Of a DNA stretch of 64,000 bases, positions 33,101 to 42,792 are shown piece by piece. Below the pieces are notes generated by a model, which searched no databases, was not told where the DNA came from, and saw nothing but the letters and a program-made list of their open reading frames with translations. The stretch comes from Edaphochlamys debaryana (taxonomy: Eukaryota > Chlorophyta > Chlorophyceae > Chlamydomonadales): NCBI GenBank assembly GCA_016858145.1, contig JAEHOE010000191.1, forward strand, positions 117,358-181,357. Reading direction: 5' to 3'. A program made the position numbers and the translations under genes. Within the stretch, counting starts at the first letter, position 1, and every line of letters starts with the position of its first letter.

Positions 33101-34836
33101 GGCCTATAGTTGGCGGGCTGGGTTGGGTCGCCTGACTTGAAGAAGCACGAAATCACACCGTCAAGAAAGCCACGAGGCGCTGTACCAGCCGCCATTGCCG
33201 CTGAGAACACGGCTGCTAGGATGCTCGAGAACTGCCCGCTATATGCCTTGTACAGCTCCATGGGGATGCCGTCCGCGCCGGGGGCTTTGCCTTGCGGGGC
33301 GGCGGAGATGGCCGCTGCCACCTCCGTCGCAGTCACCGTCGGCTCCCCCATCTTGGTGACTGACTCCTCAGGGCAGTTGAGCGCTGCCTCCCGAAGCGCC
33401 TGGAGCACCTGTGCACGGGCGGTATGGTCAACTGGGCTGGGTGTGCTGACTCGCTGCCAGAAGCGGGCTACGCTGTGTGCCATCTCGCGGGGGGTGGAGG
33501 TGAGGGTCCCGTCAGCTCGACGGAGTGCGCAGATTCGGCGGCAGGCGGCTGGTGGTCGCAGAAGGCGGGAGAGGAGGGGTGAAGGTCGTTCGCCTGCATG
33601 GATCCAGGTGTGGCGAGTCTTCCGAGCTGCCCGTGCTGAGGCCCGGCATGCCGCCCTGGCCGCTGCGCTCCTTGCCGCAACCGCCTGCGCAGCTGCGGCT
33701 TCGTCGCCTGCCTCCACTGCCGCCATGGCGGCTTCGGCTGACTGTGCGGCTGTCTGTTCTGCTGCTGTAGCGCTGACGGAGCGCTGCTGTGCTATCTGGT
33801 TGAGCGCCCGCAGTTCCCTATTAATGCCTGCCTTCACCGCTGGCCACCAGGAGAGCACCTGTCGGCTGTCCGTTGGCATCGACGCACGCTGGGAGTCAAT
33901 CCATTCGCAGAAGCTCTCGCGCAAGTCGGTGAAGTCAAGGAAATGCATCCTGACCCTCGGCAACCCTTTGCCCGGGGGCTGGGCGGCGGGGGATGGTGAG
34001 AGGCGTAGCAGCACAAGTCGGTGGTCAGCGGGTCTGCCGCACTCAATGCGGCACGATGCCACGTTCGCCGCCAGGTCGGAGGAGACGTGAAAGCGGTCCA
34101 GGCGGGAGGCTCCAGACGGATAGAAGAAGGTGAAGCTGCGGACGGTTGGGTGGAGGCTGCGGAAAGCGTCCGTAAGCCCTGGGCAGGCGGCGCTGAAGAC
34201 CCCCGCCGTTGCTGTGTCCTCTCGCCGGCTGTTAGGGCCAGAGCTGCAGTCGAGTGCTGGGTCCATCACGAAATTGAAGTCCCCGGCCCACACATGCGTC
34301 TCCGCGTTGGCGGCTATTGGTGCTAGCTGCTGTTGGATGAAGAGCCGCTGCTGTGTTGGTTGTCCTGACGGCAGGTACGTGCTGAGCAGTGTGAAGGAGT
34401 GGCCACCCCCCTGCACTGGGACCCGCACCGCGCGCCCATCCTCAGTCGCTGAGTGTGCGCCCGCGACCTGGAGGGCGCCAGACGTGACCAGCGCCGAGCG
34501 CACCAGGATGGCTGTTCCCCCCGCTGCGCCGCCATTGTCCCCCAGCTGCGCTGGCCCCCAGAAGGCCAGCCAGCCACTCAGCCGCAGAGTGTTGCTTAAT
34601 GCTTGTATTTGAGTTTCCACACCCGAGATCAGAGCCGCTGTGACTCTGGTCTCTTGGAGGCAGACCACGTCTAGCCGTTGCTGTGCCCAGAGCCTGAGGT
34701 ACGCCGACAGGCGCGGTTGGTCCAGGGACTCAGTGCCTGAGGTAAGCCCGCGTACGTTAAGCGAGCCCACCCGAAGCGGATCACTGGGCTTGGTGGCTGG
34801 CCGGCGCCGAGCTGTGCGCGCCTGCCACCACGGCAT
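30106..34836 (-). CDS. LINE ORF2: endonuclease/reverse transcriptase (1576 aa)
   Basis: Single-exon protein that nicks target DNA and reverse-transcribes the element RNA. Residues about 20-290 are an APE-like endonuclease: VGSLNVRGLT, VVCLQETRVT, WAGDFNFVMDP, SRLDRFHVSSD and DHRLVLL. Residues about 505-780 are the reverse transcriptase: GKAPGADGIPMELY, SGDPTQPANYRPITLLDTDY, EQTAFLSGRRIADNIMLMQL, LMAFLDFHKAYDTLDRGFL, GVRQGCPLAPLLYL and the catalytic YADD near 748-751. Residues about 790-954 are a proline-rich repeat array (see 31977-32465), followed by LRTVVKAKTLGVTVANTA. Near 1424-1442 is a C-x-C...H-H-x3-C pattern (CPCEIAMHGGDRLHHFWKC), like the zinc knuckle downstream of RT in L1-type elements. 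The protein is unbroken and all catalytic motifs checked are present, so it may be active. The start is ATG at 34836, 24 bases after the ORF1 stop. Confidence 0.95.
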   Translation of the reverse strand: MPWWQARTARRRPATKPSDPLRVGSLNVRGLTSGTESLDQPRLSAYLRLWAQQRLDVVCLQETRVTAALISGVETQIQALSNTLRLSGWLAFWGPAQLGDNGGAAGGTAILVRSALVTSGALQVAGAHSATEDGRAVRVPVQGGGHSFTLLSTYLPSGQPTQQRLFIQQQLAPIAANAETHVWAGDFNFVMDPALDCSSGPNSRREDTATAGVFSAACPGLTDAFRSLHPTVRSFTFFYPSGASRLDRFHVSSDLAANVASCRIECGRPADHRLVLLRLSPSPAAQPPGKGLPRVRMHFLDFTDLRESFCEWIDSQRASMPTDSRQVLSWWPAVKAGINRELRALNQIAQQRSVSATAAEQTAAQSAEAAMAAVEAGDEAAAAQAVAARSAAARAACRASARAARKTRHTWIHAGERPSPLLSRLLRPPAACRRICALRRADGTLTSTPREMAHSVARFWQRVSTPSPVDHTARAQVLQALREAALNCPEESVTKMGEPTVTATEVAAAISAAPQGKAPGADGIPMELYKAYSGQFSSILAAVFSAAMAAGTAPRGFLDGVISCFFKSGDPTQPANYRPITLLDTDYRTLARVLAARLQPAFAAIISPEQTAFLSGRRIADNIMLMQLTPELLRVAGEEGLMAFLDFHKAYDTLDRGFLFECLEALGVGNGFLAWVRLLHQGTRSAALVNGDVSGHLEITAGVRQGCPLAPLLYLAAAQALLSWLAKQGFQIALSPNGRQLVLRASQYADDYTQFLRPNTAAAFAAAMETFAQASGQRLNASKSELLPVGLIPPPAPLPAPLPGPPPAPPHGPPPAPALDPPPDPPPTLPPGLPPAPPPGLPPAPPPGLLPAPPPGLPPAPPPGPPPAPPPGLPPAPPPGLLPAPPPGLPPAPPPGLPPAPPPGPPPAPPPGLPPAPPPGLPPAPPPGLPPAPPPGLPPAPPPEPPPGPPPAPPPPDTSLRTVVKAKTLGVTVANTAALCKPAIALDGVYSALTKLVSLNLSAFGRASTASGYAISKVLYHLEFAFPPPPELQRLCSTVAAMVDRSMTPAAHASNPHARLPGIGYKAMCVPPEDGGLGLLPVVEHVRARQAVLATRCVLGSCPNLLRFRPVWPTVAMELLRRTHPAVHPLCLFTAQRAGPNAATKVLGTTANSPCPTLNMITGALLHLPRVELIKSPAVGPWVHSAPVWGNPALRPAAAGRGGLESMYADLMGINELRTVGQLVRAYRAGAGARAGLSGAQGGRLPPMARSECSRKVKENIVVGLWGRGGYVSLPAALRNGPALLGRIDSLMGHIPVPWVQAATEVEENPDLACPEEEAWKELLGCIGWRAGQTLVPAARLSVSLATALQMEPAFEYVKGKHLNFVAEALSGGVGDESDLLDLQATLRRLWALRWENVWKEAFWRLALNGFTGFSAHEGTATCPCEIAMHGGDRLHHFWKCYLAEGLVDEMCACLGGEQGMPWTWPLRRFNLWLARPTEGVDQRVWDVVCLAATTAMEKGRRYLYATRENGNRLGVLNRGRVLVSAEFWGALHSFAALRPPSGWETIPADHPFLRVSGGRLTVQEPPGVLALIDDD
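31977..32465 (-). repeat. 24-bp minisatellite within LINE ORF2
   Basis: About 18-20 in-frame units of 24 bases (GGCGGCGCGGGCGGCAGGCC with four more bases) encode repeats of GLPPAPPP with variants. The array sits just after the reverse-transcriptase domain and keeps the frame throughout. Confidence 0.95.
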
Positions 34837-34860
34837 CCGTTAGACGTTGGTCATGTTTAT

Positions 34861-35811
34861 TTACTGGCCCTCGGCGTGGGCCCCCGGCGGCGCCAGGGCT
34901 GCGGGGCTGCCGCTGCCGCCGCCGCTGCCGCCGCCGTCGCTGCCGCCCGCCAGGCCCTCTCCGCCAGCCTCCGAGTCGTGCTCCATGCCCGACGCCCCGC
35001 TCCCGCGGATATCCCCCTCCTCCTCCGACCCCTCCTCCATCACGAGAGCCGCCACCGCTTCGGCGGACTCCCGTGCCGGGTCGGCCGTCAGCCTCTTGGG
35101 CGGCCGCCCCTCCGGCGTGCCAGCCGCTGACTCGGGCCGCCCCCTTGCACCCCCGACGCGTTGCGGCAGAGGGCTGGCCTGCCGGCCGGACCCCGTCACC
35201 CCTCCCTGCGGGCTCTGGCTCGTGCTGCCGGCGGGGGCGGGGGCAGTGGGGGCCTCCACCGCCTGCGCCGCCTTCCGCTCGCGCTCGCGCTGCAGCTGCG
35301 CCTGCGCCTGCGCCTTCTGCAGCTGGGCCGCCTTGTGCGCCTGCGCCGCCTTGGCGTCCTCCTCCGCCTTGGCCGCGGCCGCCGCCGCCACCGCCTTCCG
35401 CTGCTCCTCCGCCGCCGCCTTGCGCTGCTGCTCCTCCGCCGCCGCCTTGCGCTGCTCCTCCTCCGCCGCCGCCTTGCGCTGCTGCTCCTCCGCCGCCGCC
35501 TTGCGCTGCTGCTCCGCTGCGGCCGCCTTGCGCTGCTGCTCCTCCGCCGCAGCCTTGCGCTGCTGCTCCGCCGCAGCCTTCACTGCCTCGGCGGCCGCGG
35601 CCTTGGCCTTGGCCACCGCCTCCTCCGCCTCCTTCGTCCGCGTGGCCGCCGCCTCCTTGTGGCGGCCGTACGCCTCGTCGTCGAAGATGGATGCCAGCAG
35701 GCTGAAGGCAACCTCCTCTCCGTCCATCACCTCCAGCAGCTGGGGGGTGCCCGGCTTGCCGTCCCGCAGGGCTCCCGGCAGCGGCGTGTCCGCCGGGAGC
35801 GTCACCAGCAT
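34861..35811 (-). CDS. LINE ORF1, coiled-coil protein
   Basis: An ORF1-type protein expected to bind element RNA. The first ATG is at 35811 (MLVTLPADTPLPGALRDGKP), giving 316 residues; the frame is open further to 35913 without an ATG, so the element may be 5'-truncated or start in an unseen exon. The middle is an Ala/Lys/Glu/Gln-rich coiled coil with about six repeats of EEQQRKAAA or close variants, then KAEEDAKAAQAHKAAQLQKA. The C-terminus is Gly/Ser-rich. No RRM or zinc knuckle was seen. Assignment rests on position directly before ORF2 on the same strand and on coiled-coil character. Confidence 0.7.
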   Translation of the reverse strand: MLVTLPADTPLPGALRDGKPGTPQLLEVMDGEEVAFSLLASIFDDEAYGRHKEAAATRTKEAEEAVAKAKAAAAEAVKAAAEQQRKAAAEEQQRKAAAAEQQRKAAAEEQQRKAAAEEEQRKAAAEEQQRKAAAEEQRKAVAAAAAAKAEEDAKAAQAHKAAQLQKAQAQAQLQRERERKAAQAVEAPTAPAPAGSTSQSPQGGVTGSGRQASPLPQRVGGARGRPESAAGTPEGRPPKRLTADPARESAEAVAALVMEEGSEEEGDIRGSGASGMEHDSEAGGEGLAGGSDGGGSGGGSGSPAALAPPGAHAEGQ

Positions 35812-35913
35812 GCGGTCCAGTACCGGGAAGCCTCTGGGGAGTGGGGACCCAGATGAGCGCAGCAGGTTCCCAGTCGCTGAGCAGCCTGAGCTATCGAGGT
35901 CAGCGACGGCCAA

Positions 35914-36940
35914 CGACGGGGAAGGGGCAGGATGGACATGAGAACCGTGCGAGAACTGGGCAGCGTCGAGGGGAACGCTGCCTGAAGTGCCGTGAGGGGA
36001 CCCAGCGTCCCGGGGGGCGGGGGAAAAGAGACACGGGAGACGAGTTTAGGCGATAAGCAAGGCCAGCAAAGTGCATCAACATTGCGGAGCACTGGGGGGT
36101 TATTACAGACAACGGGGCGTAGTGCCGCGGTGACTGGCGTGACGGCGAGCACTGGGGGGCGGGGGGGCGCGGGGGGCTGAAGAGTCCTGGAATGGCTGGG
36201 GGCCTGGGCTGACCGTGCCAGATAGCGTGATGGGACCCGAGCCCGAGGCATGCGCCACTGGTAATTTCACAGCTAGACGAATGCCTGTCCCTGCCTCCGA
36301 CAGATAAGCTTCAGCAGAGTGAAGGGGGATGTGGGGGTCCGCATGCTTACTTAATGTCGCCTGGGAGGCCTGATGATGCTCCGCCTCGCGTCGTGATTTG
36401 TGTTAAAGCTGTCAGTAGACCTGATGCACACGCAGGATTCCTTGACCGCCGCGAGTGCAATTAGCAACTTGTGCGTGGTTAGTCTGCTGGAGCCACCACC
36501 TCCTGTTTATGACTAGCAATAGCATAATATAGGCATGGAGGTCATGCGCACGCGGTATCGCTCGTCGGTGCGGAATGCAGATTTTCCCGCGTTTCCTCGC
36601 CGGAACAGGCGCATAATAGCACGAGACGCCGCGAATATTGCCATGTTCAGCTAGATGTATCACAGCAGCGGCCATGGCTTGGTGCCCGCACAATGTCCTG
36701 CATCATCAGTCCCCCCGTGTGTCCTGCTGCCGCCTAAACCGGACGCACGCCAACTCGACACCTCGTCCCCACTCCCGCCTTTCCTCAAGCTTGCACTTGC
36801 ACCACTCAATTTGGTGTCGCTGCGACCCTAGACCTGTGATATCGTCAAGCAATAGCCCAGACTATACCGCCGCTTGCGGGTCGGGTCGCGACTTCTTTCG
36901 CCGTGGGCCCTCAATCTAGCACAGCTCGCCCGTCAGGATA
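35914..36940. other. Intergenic between LINE and 36941 gene
   Basis: About 1 kb with lower GC content (especially 36400-36900) and no ORF with coding character. It may include the 5' UTR of the LINE and the promoter of the downstream gene; neither could be delimited. Confidence 0.35.
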
Positions 36941-37450
36941 ATGCAGCGACAGGATAGCAACGCAGCTTGCTCGCCATCGCCTGAGGGGCATTGCTTGTCG
37001 TCGAAGCGGGACTCAGCGGACGAGACGCCCCCATCGCGTCCGGCTCGTTCATTAGAGCAGTTTCCGCTTGTTAAGATGCCCCGCGGATGCCGGGCAGACC
37101 CCGTCGCGACGAGGTCTGCAGCCATGAACATCAGTTCGGCCTCGACGGTGTCGCGGTCTCTATTCGGCGCCCCCTCAAGGGCTGAAATCGAAGACTTCTT
37201 CGCAAAGGTGCGTCGCCGTCTCTCTCTCTCGCTGCCTGTGTGTGCAGCGGTCTCGACAGTCAGAAGTCGTCCATTTCGGTGGCGCAGCGGGGTTGTAGCT
37301 CCTGGTCGACACTCAAGACACCGCAGGAGCTCGGTGTGACTAGGCGTTGGCATCAACACTTCGTCAACAAGTGGTGACTAACCTTGGGCTGTGCCCACCT
37401 TCCCGCCCTGACAGGCACTCGGGCCCCGCGCGGCAGCCGCAGCACGCTGA
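36941..37450 (+). CDS. Small RxLFG/EIEDFF protein, CDK-inhibitor-like (A)
   Basis: Predicted protein of 100 residues from two exons, 36941-37207 and 37415-37450. The first 70 residues are low complexity. The only conserved block is VSRSLFGAPSRAEIEDFFAK at the end of exon 1. RxLFG is the cyclin-docking motif of animal Kip proteins, and P-[TS]-x-x-EIEDFF is the start of the plant KRP inhibitory domain; here both occur collinearly. After the intron the frame gives ALGPRAAAAAR and a stop, so the CDK-binding NFD segment expected next is absent. The donor (AAG|GTGCGT) and acceptor (GACAG|GC) look normal, but a different second exon cannot be excluded. The gene at 42281 shares the block and the intron position. 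CDK-inhibitor identity is inference from a short motif. Confidence 0.5.
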
Positions 37451-40400
37451 CACCACTCGCCGCGCTTCCTACGACGCTAAGAGCCCGCGAGTCCGCTTTG
37501 AAAGCGTAACCCGTGGCTCTGAAGTCTGCAAAACGGCGTTTCTCGAGGCGGCGGTCCCGCCAGAGCTGAGTAACCGGGATTGAGGTGGATTCATGGCCCC
37601 AGTTATGGGCGCTCGACGCGCACCGGTAGAGGATCTGGGTACTCGAAATGCATCCCGTCATGGGACGCCGCGCAAGGCTGCCTGGATTGCTTGATTCATC
37701 TGAGGGTTAGGGGAGGCCAGCGCCGCGGGGCAGCCTAGGTCCTGTGGGTGTTGGGCATCCGGGGCTGTAGCCCCGGTCCCCCTCTCCCGCCCGCGGCCCA
37801 CATGGCTCGTGGGTCGGTGCTACCTTGCGTGCCCGCAACCCCTGGAGTTACAGTACGACTGTCACTTGATGACAGCGACCTCCAGGTGTACGGCCGGGCA
37901 AGAGCGGCATGTTCGATGCGCATTTACGGCTGGCGGCCATAGCTCGCTGGCAAGGTCGAGGTGACTGGTTAAGGGCAGGCGTTACGCGTCCTGGTCCCTT
38001 CTGTGTTGCTCGTGGGCTGATTCATCCGACCCAGGATTGGGCAAGCTCAGCAGTACCGGTACGGTTTCGGTTGGATGGCAATTTGGTTTTGTCCTGAGCC
38101 GGGGGGTGGGCGTGCCCTTTGCGGCGCGACTCCTTGCCCACCCGGATGCAGGGCCTGAATTCTCATGAGGCATTAGGTACTCGGAGCCACGGTTGAGACC
38201 TGGTGCTCGTTCTCGGTCCCGATCCCAGCACACATCCGAAACAAGGGTGTGCTGGCATGTGGGAGTTAGCTAGCGTTGGGGAGATTCGGCCTGTATGGGG
38301 CGAGCAGAGACTCCCGGCTGTTAGGTCCGAGCCTCAAAGGTTATGCTGTTGGCTGGGGCGGGCTGCAGGCTGCTCTTTGGGGGCGCTCGCCTGACGGCAT
38401 GTATAAACTGCCATTGTTATAGCTTGCGTACAGGGTGGCACGAAGGATTTGGGAGCCATCCGTACGGGTTCTATTGCAGATTCTTGTTCCGGCTTGCAGC
38501 TTGAGCCGAAGTTTTGGGGACTCAGTCCCAATCTCTGCCTGAAGGCATCAAGTAGGGGTAGCTAGCTAGGAAGGCCGAGAGCGCAGGGCACTTGGGGTTG
38601 CAGACGGGGTTTGAGCGCCGGGGGTCTCGAGGTGCCCGTGCCTCGAGCCGCTCGCCTCGAGTCCTAACGGCCTTTCATGACAGCGCAGAGAGGCACTTGA
38701 GCGCCCAAGGCCCGCATGTCGGTGGCCCAGCAGGCCAGGAGGCGCCGGGAGGCGGTTTAGGGACGAGAGGGACGAGGGACGAGGTGGACTCGTTTGTTTC
38801 TAATATTCTAGTTCATTACTGCTTAGGGGTGCCTTCAGGGCCAACGCCGCTATAAGGGCAGGAGTTTCTGACGGGGGTTGTTAGCTAGGGGGCCATGAAT
38901 TATAAACCTTCAACTGCAAGCGACCACAAGTAGAGAACTCACCTTTGGAGAAATAAACAGGTTGAGTAGAAGCTACACGGACAGCCAATCTGAGGAGGGT
39001 CATCTTGATTCCCGAGCTGTGTCGTGGCGTACATCGTTTGCGCTCTCACTGTGAGTGTGGAGCCCTGGTGGTCGCCACCTTTGGTTTGCGTTTCCTGGAT
39101 GTGAAGCTGGGGACGCAACTCAGGGGCCCAAGTCCGCATGGGCATGTAGACGTGTTGTCATTTGGGGATCCACTCTTGGGGTCTGCTTGCGTCTTTGTGA
39201 GGGCCGCGCGCCGGACAGCCAAGGCTTACTGGCAATATCATCTTCATCTTCAACGGCTTGCTTTAGATCCTGCCCCGCCTAAATCAGGTGGACAGGGGCA
39301 GTCGCACATATCGGCATGGAGTTTGCGGGGCCGCTGACCTTTCCGGGTTGATGGCATCGTGGGGCCCCCGCTATTACGGGCGTGAATGTTGGTTTTTATT
39401 GTTCGTTTCCTATCCTTAATTCTGTGTGGTGCACCTTGGCGTCGACCTGCACGATACTAGAGAATTAGACTGTTGCAGCTACGCTGTTGCATGTTCAGCC
39501 CTGTTGTACAAGCAAGCCCGTTGATCAACCTAAGCGCTGGGGCTCGTAACTGTAAGCCGTGCCGGGAGCGCTCGCGCTGAACTTCTCCTCGCATGAGACG
39601 GCGCCTGCTTCCATCATGCCAGCATCATGGCTCCGACTTTGCCACCAAGCAAGCAGCAAGCCATCAGGATCTTGCCCCCGCCGGGACCAGGGCGTACCAA
39701 GTCAAGCAGTCCAAGTCCGGCTCCCGAATCCTGCCCAGCACACTGACCCCGTCACCCAGATAGCGTTTAATCGGACTTTCGGAGACCCTGAGCAGACTTG
39801 AAAGCTCACCCTGGAGGGCTCCAGGGGGCTCGCCTCTTGTTCTGCCTTCGGTCAGCCACGCTTGTCCAGCGGGGAGACCCGGAGGCCGGAGCATTCAGTC
39901 CGGAAGTTCGGACGTTGCGCAGCGGTGCCCCTGGCATCGACCTCGGAGGCATGTTTGTAAAGAGCGCGCAGGGAGGGGCGAAGGCGCTCACAGAACGGAT
40001 GTCACGACCCAGCGCCAAGCGGGGCCACGCCGGAACCCCAGGTCCCTGCTGCTGCGCAAGACGCCCTGGCGGCCAGATTGAAGCATCGAACAGGGGGCGA
40101 TGGTGTACCGCCCTGTTTTGTCAGCCCGTGTAACCCCAACCGTCAGCGGGGGAGCAGTTACACGTGGGGTCGTGACACGGAACGGAAGGCAGAGTAGACG
40201 GTTACGACTGCGGAGGCCATGCAACAGCTGACGACGGCTCGTAATCACGATGCAGAGGTGAGTCCAGATGAGTCCGGTGCGTGGGATTCATGGTAATCTG
40301 GGTCAGCTGTGGAACGCAGCCATGCGGCAGGATAATGCTGGGACGAGCACGCGGCAAGCTCGAGATGTGGGTGGTGTCCCGTGTGGGCCCAGCGTTCAGC

Positions 40401-42280
40401 GCTGCAGCCATGGTTCCCGAGGGGCGGGGCGGGTGTGGCGTGGAAGGCGTGGAGGCCGCTGCTGGGAGCTCTGGAAGCTGGGGTCTGCTGGGTTGGGGGC
40501 TGTGCACGTCCCTCGAGGGATGTCGACCGCTTTGCCTTGCTGCCGCCTGGGGGTTGTGGAGGAGCTCGGCGACGGGGGCCGGGGCCCAGGACGCCAGGAG
40601 CTGCCGCGCAAAGGCAATCACGGCGCCGCCCTTACTCCTGAAGCGTAAAGCTGGATGGAGAAGGCGCTGTGGATTGTCAAAACGGTGAGGCTTCGGCCAC
40701 GGCTTGATTGGCCGTGCAGCCCAGGGCCCAGGGGTGCGCTCAGGCATGGACCCCCCACTGCCGCCACCTGGCTGCCCCGGTGTGCCTGTTGGCTCTCAAG
40801 GGGGCCGCACAAGAGGCTTCCTTGTTGCTATGTCGCCCATGCATGGCCGTGACGGCTGAGCGTGGCGCCTTGTCGCTTTCCCACTGTATGTGTCGCTCGC
40901 GGCGGGGAGTTGAGGACTTGGCCTTGCCGCCCGAAGCCCTCCTCCTCCTCCTGGAGGCTCCAGCGGGTCCCCCCTGAGTCCCCGCTTACAAAGCGCCGGC
41001 GCCGCGGCGGCAGTGGGGGCCAGGGCACGGGCAGTGGGCATGGTGTGGGGGCACCATCATACATCCCATGTGCAGCCTGGCGAAGAGAGGTGCACAGCAA
41101 CCAAAGAGGCGCGGTCAACGCGTCACCCTGACGGCCACAGCCCTTTCCATTGAAGGAGAGGAGGAGAGCTCCGAGCCACCTGCCCAGGCTTGCTACTTGC
41201 GCTAAGGGGCGGTGCGCCGACGTGGTGGCAACAGCAGGTCATCAGGACAGGAATGCGTGATACACAGGTTGGTGGGAGCTGGCGGCAAAGTAAGCGCGAG
41301 GTACTGACGGGGGGCGGTGGGGGTGGGGGCGTCAAGGTGGAGAGGAGGCGCGGAGGTGGATGGATAGCCATCGGGGCAGAATTGGCAAGAGCTGGGCGTC
41401 AAGCTGTGCAAGGGGAGCTGCACAAGGAAATGCTTGACAACGAGCGAATCCTGAAAGGGGAGAGCAACTGAGGAGCATGGACGTGCTCCGACAGGGACGT
41501 GCGTGGATGGGGGCGCACGGTGCAGGCGGCATTGACCCTGACATCCTATGGGCGGTTTCTAGCCAGCGCGGCTTGTAGCATGTTGTGGATCTGCACAAGG
41601 ATGAGATGGGCGCGGCAATGCGCCCGGAAACGCGGTTAGGGCTTGAGCAGCTGTCGAAGACTGTCGAAAGACCCGAAGCCAGTTTTGGCCGATGCAAGCG
41701 CGGCCGACCGTGCGTGCGACCTTCGTCGACTACCTGACCCATCCGAAGGCCTGAACCCCTTACTGTTCACCTTCTTGCGGGCAGAGCCTCAAAGACCTGT
41801 CGCAGTGCCCGCATACTCGCCAGCGCTGCGAGTTGCACAACTGCCGCTGGCACCTGACCTCGAATTTGGACGCGTGCCGCTTTCAGGGACGTTGAGGTCC
41901 GCAGTTTCTACCCTGCTTGAGAGAGAGGAGGCCTTACGCGTGAGGGGCAACCGATGACGTATTCGCGGGGAAGAAACCCGAGCGGAAGGTTTCAGCCCGA
42001 TCCCGGCATCGAATTCGCACCGCATTTGGTAGCAAGGAACAGCTTGGAGCCAGCGAACGCAGCGGACACAGAAGCGTACGCGACGACGCCACTGACAACC
42101 ATTCGACTGCATCGCACTTCCGGCCCCAGAGGCCGAATAGGCCAGGCCGCTCAGAACTGCTTCTGCACTGACTTGTTAAACAGTAATAGCCCGCTGCATG
42201 CCTTGGGCGTAGCGTGGCCCGTGACTTGACTTTACCGCACAAGCCCTAAGAACGTACGCCGCTTTGGCGCTGCCTTGACC
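37451..42280. other. 4.8 kb without a convincing gene
   Basis: Open frames here are short and do not show coding-like codon use. A stretch ending LLEREEALRVRGNR near 41900-41955 and an in-frame opening from 42230 could be upstream exons of the gene at 42281, but I could not join them with confidence. No repeats or RNA genes were recognised. Confidence 0.3.
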
Positions 42281-42792
42281 ATGGAGACGCCCTTGCCTGC
42301 AAGGCCCTCTGGTGTCGCTCTGACCTCGCCGGCGTCGTCAGGGTTAGCGGCTGGCCGCGGCTATGGCGCCGATGAGCACCGCCGCGAGGCCAGGCCGGGC
42401 TGCCGAGGAGACGCGAGCCCAGTGCCGGCGCCAGCAGCATTTCCGCCAACCCTTGGCAGATGTCTGTTCGGACGCCCTTCGCGGGACGAAATCGAGGACT
42501 ACTTCGCGCAGGTACGCATCTGTTGGCTGTGCATCGCGTGCACTGGCCCAACGCACGCATCCACGTTTCGATAGCGGAGTTGTCATGCAAGACGCGTTAT
42601 CCTGGGTCGTGGGTCCGGGCGACACTTGTGCCAGCCCGCCAAACCCTTGCACCCATCGGCGAGTGCACCCCTATGCACCCGCCCTTGTTCGACGGGCTCG
42701 TGGCCCCTCTCTGCTTACACTTGTATCCCCCCCTTTCCCTCTCTTGTGATGCTCCTCAGGCCATGGAAAGTCTTTCGCGTGTTCGCCAGTAG
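42281..42792 (+). CDS. Small RxLFG/EIEDYF protein, CDK-inhibitor-like (B)
   Basis: Predicted 87-residue protein from exons 42281-42511 and 42760-42792. Exon 1 ends with GRCLFGRPSRDEIEDYFAQ, matching gene A (36941) over the whole block. As in A, a phase-0 intron falls directly after F-A-[KQ] (CAG|GTACGC). Exon 2 encodes AMESLSRVRQ and then a stop, about 12 residues after the aromatic pair, where KRP proteins would continue with their KYNFD segment. The N-terminal 55 residues are Ala/Pro/Arg-rich. The frame is open upstream to 42230, so more N-terminal sequence is possible. The shared motif and intron position make A and B paralogues. Cyclin binding is predicted from RxLFG only. Confidence 0.5.

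Larger units (their letters stand above)
29900..35913 (-). mobile_element. L1-like LINE retrotransposon, apparently intact ORF2
   Basis: A non-LTR retrotransposon on the minus strand: ORF1, a 24-base gap, ORF2, then about 200 bases of 3' UTR. The right edge is the end of the ORF1 open frame; the true 5' end and target-site duplications were not identified, so the boundaries are approximate. The 3' edge is inferred from the TGTAA signal at 29929-29933 and from similarity of the tail to the fragment at 19560-19750. ORF2 has no stop or frameshift over 4.7 kb, which suggests a recent insertion. Confidence 0.9.

Noticed and set aside
34847..35941. Plus-strand Ser/Ala/Cys-rich frame opposite LINE ORF1
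   Set aside because: It is antisense to the coiled-coil repeat; the minus strand agrees with the position and orientation of ORF2.
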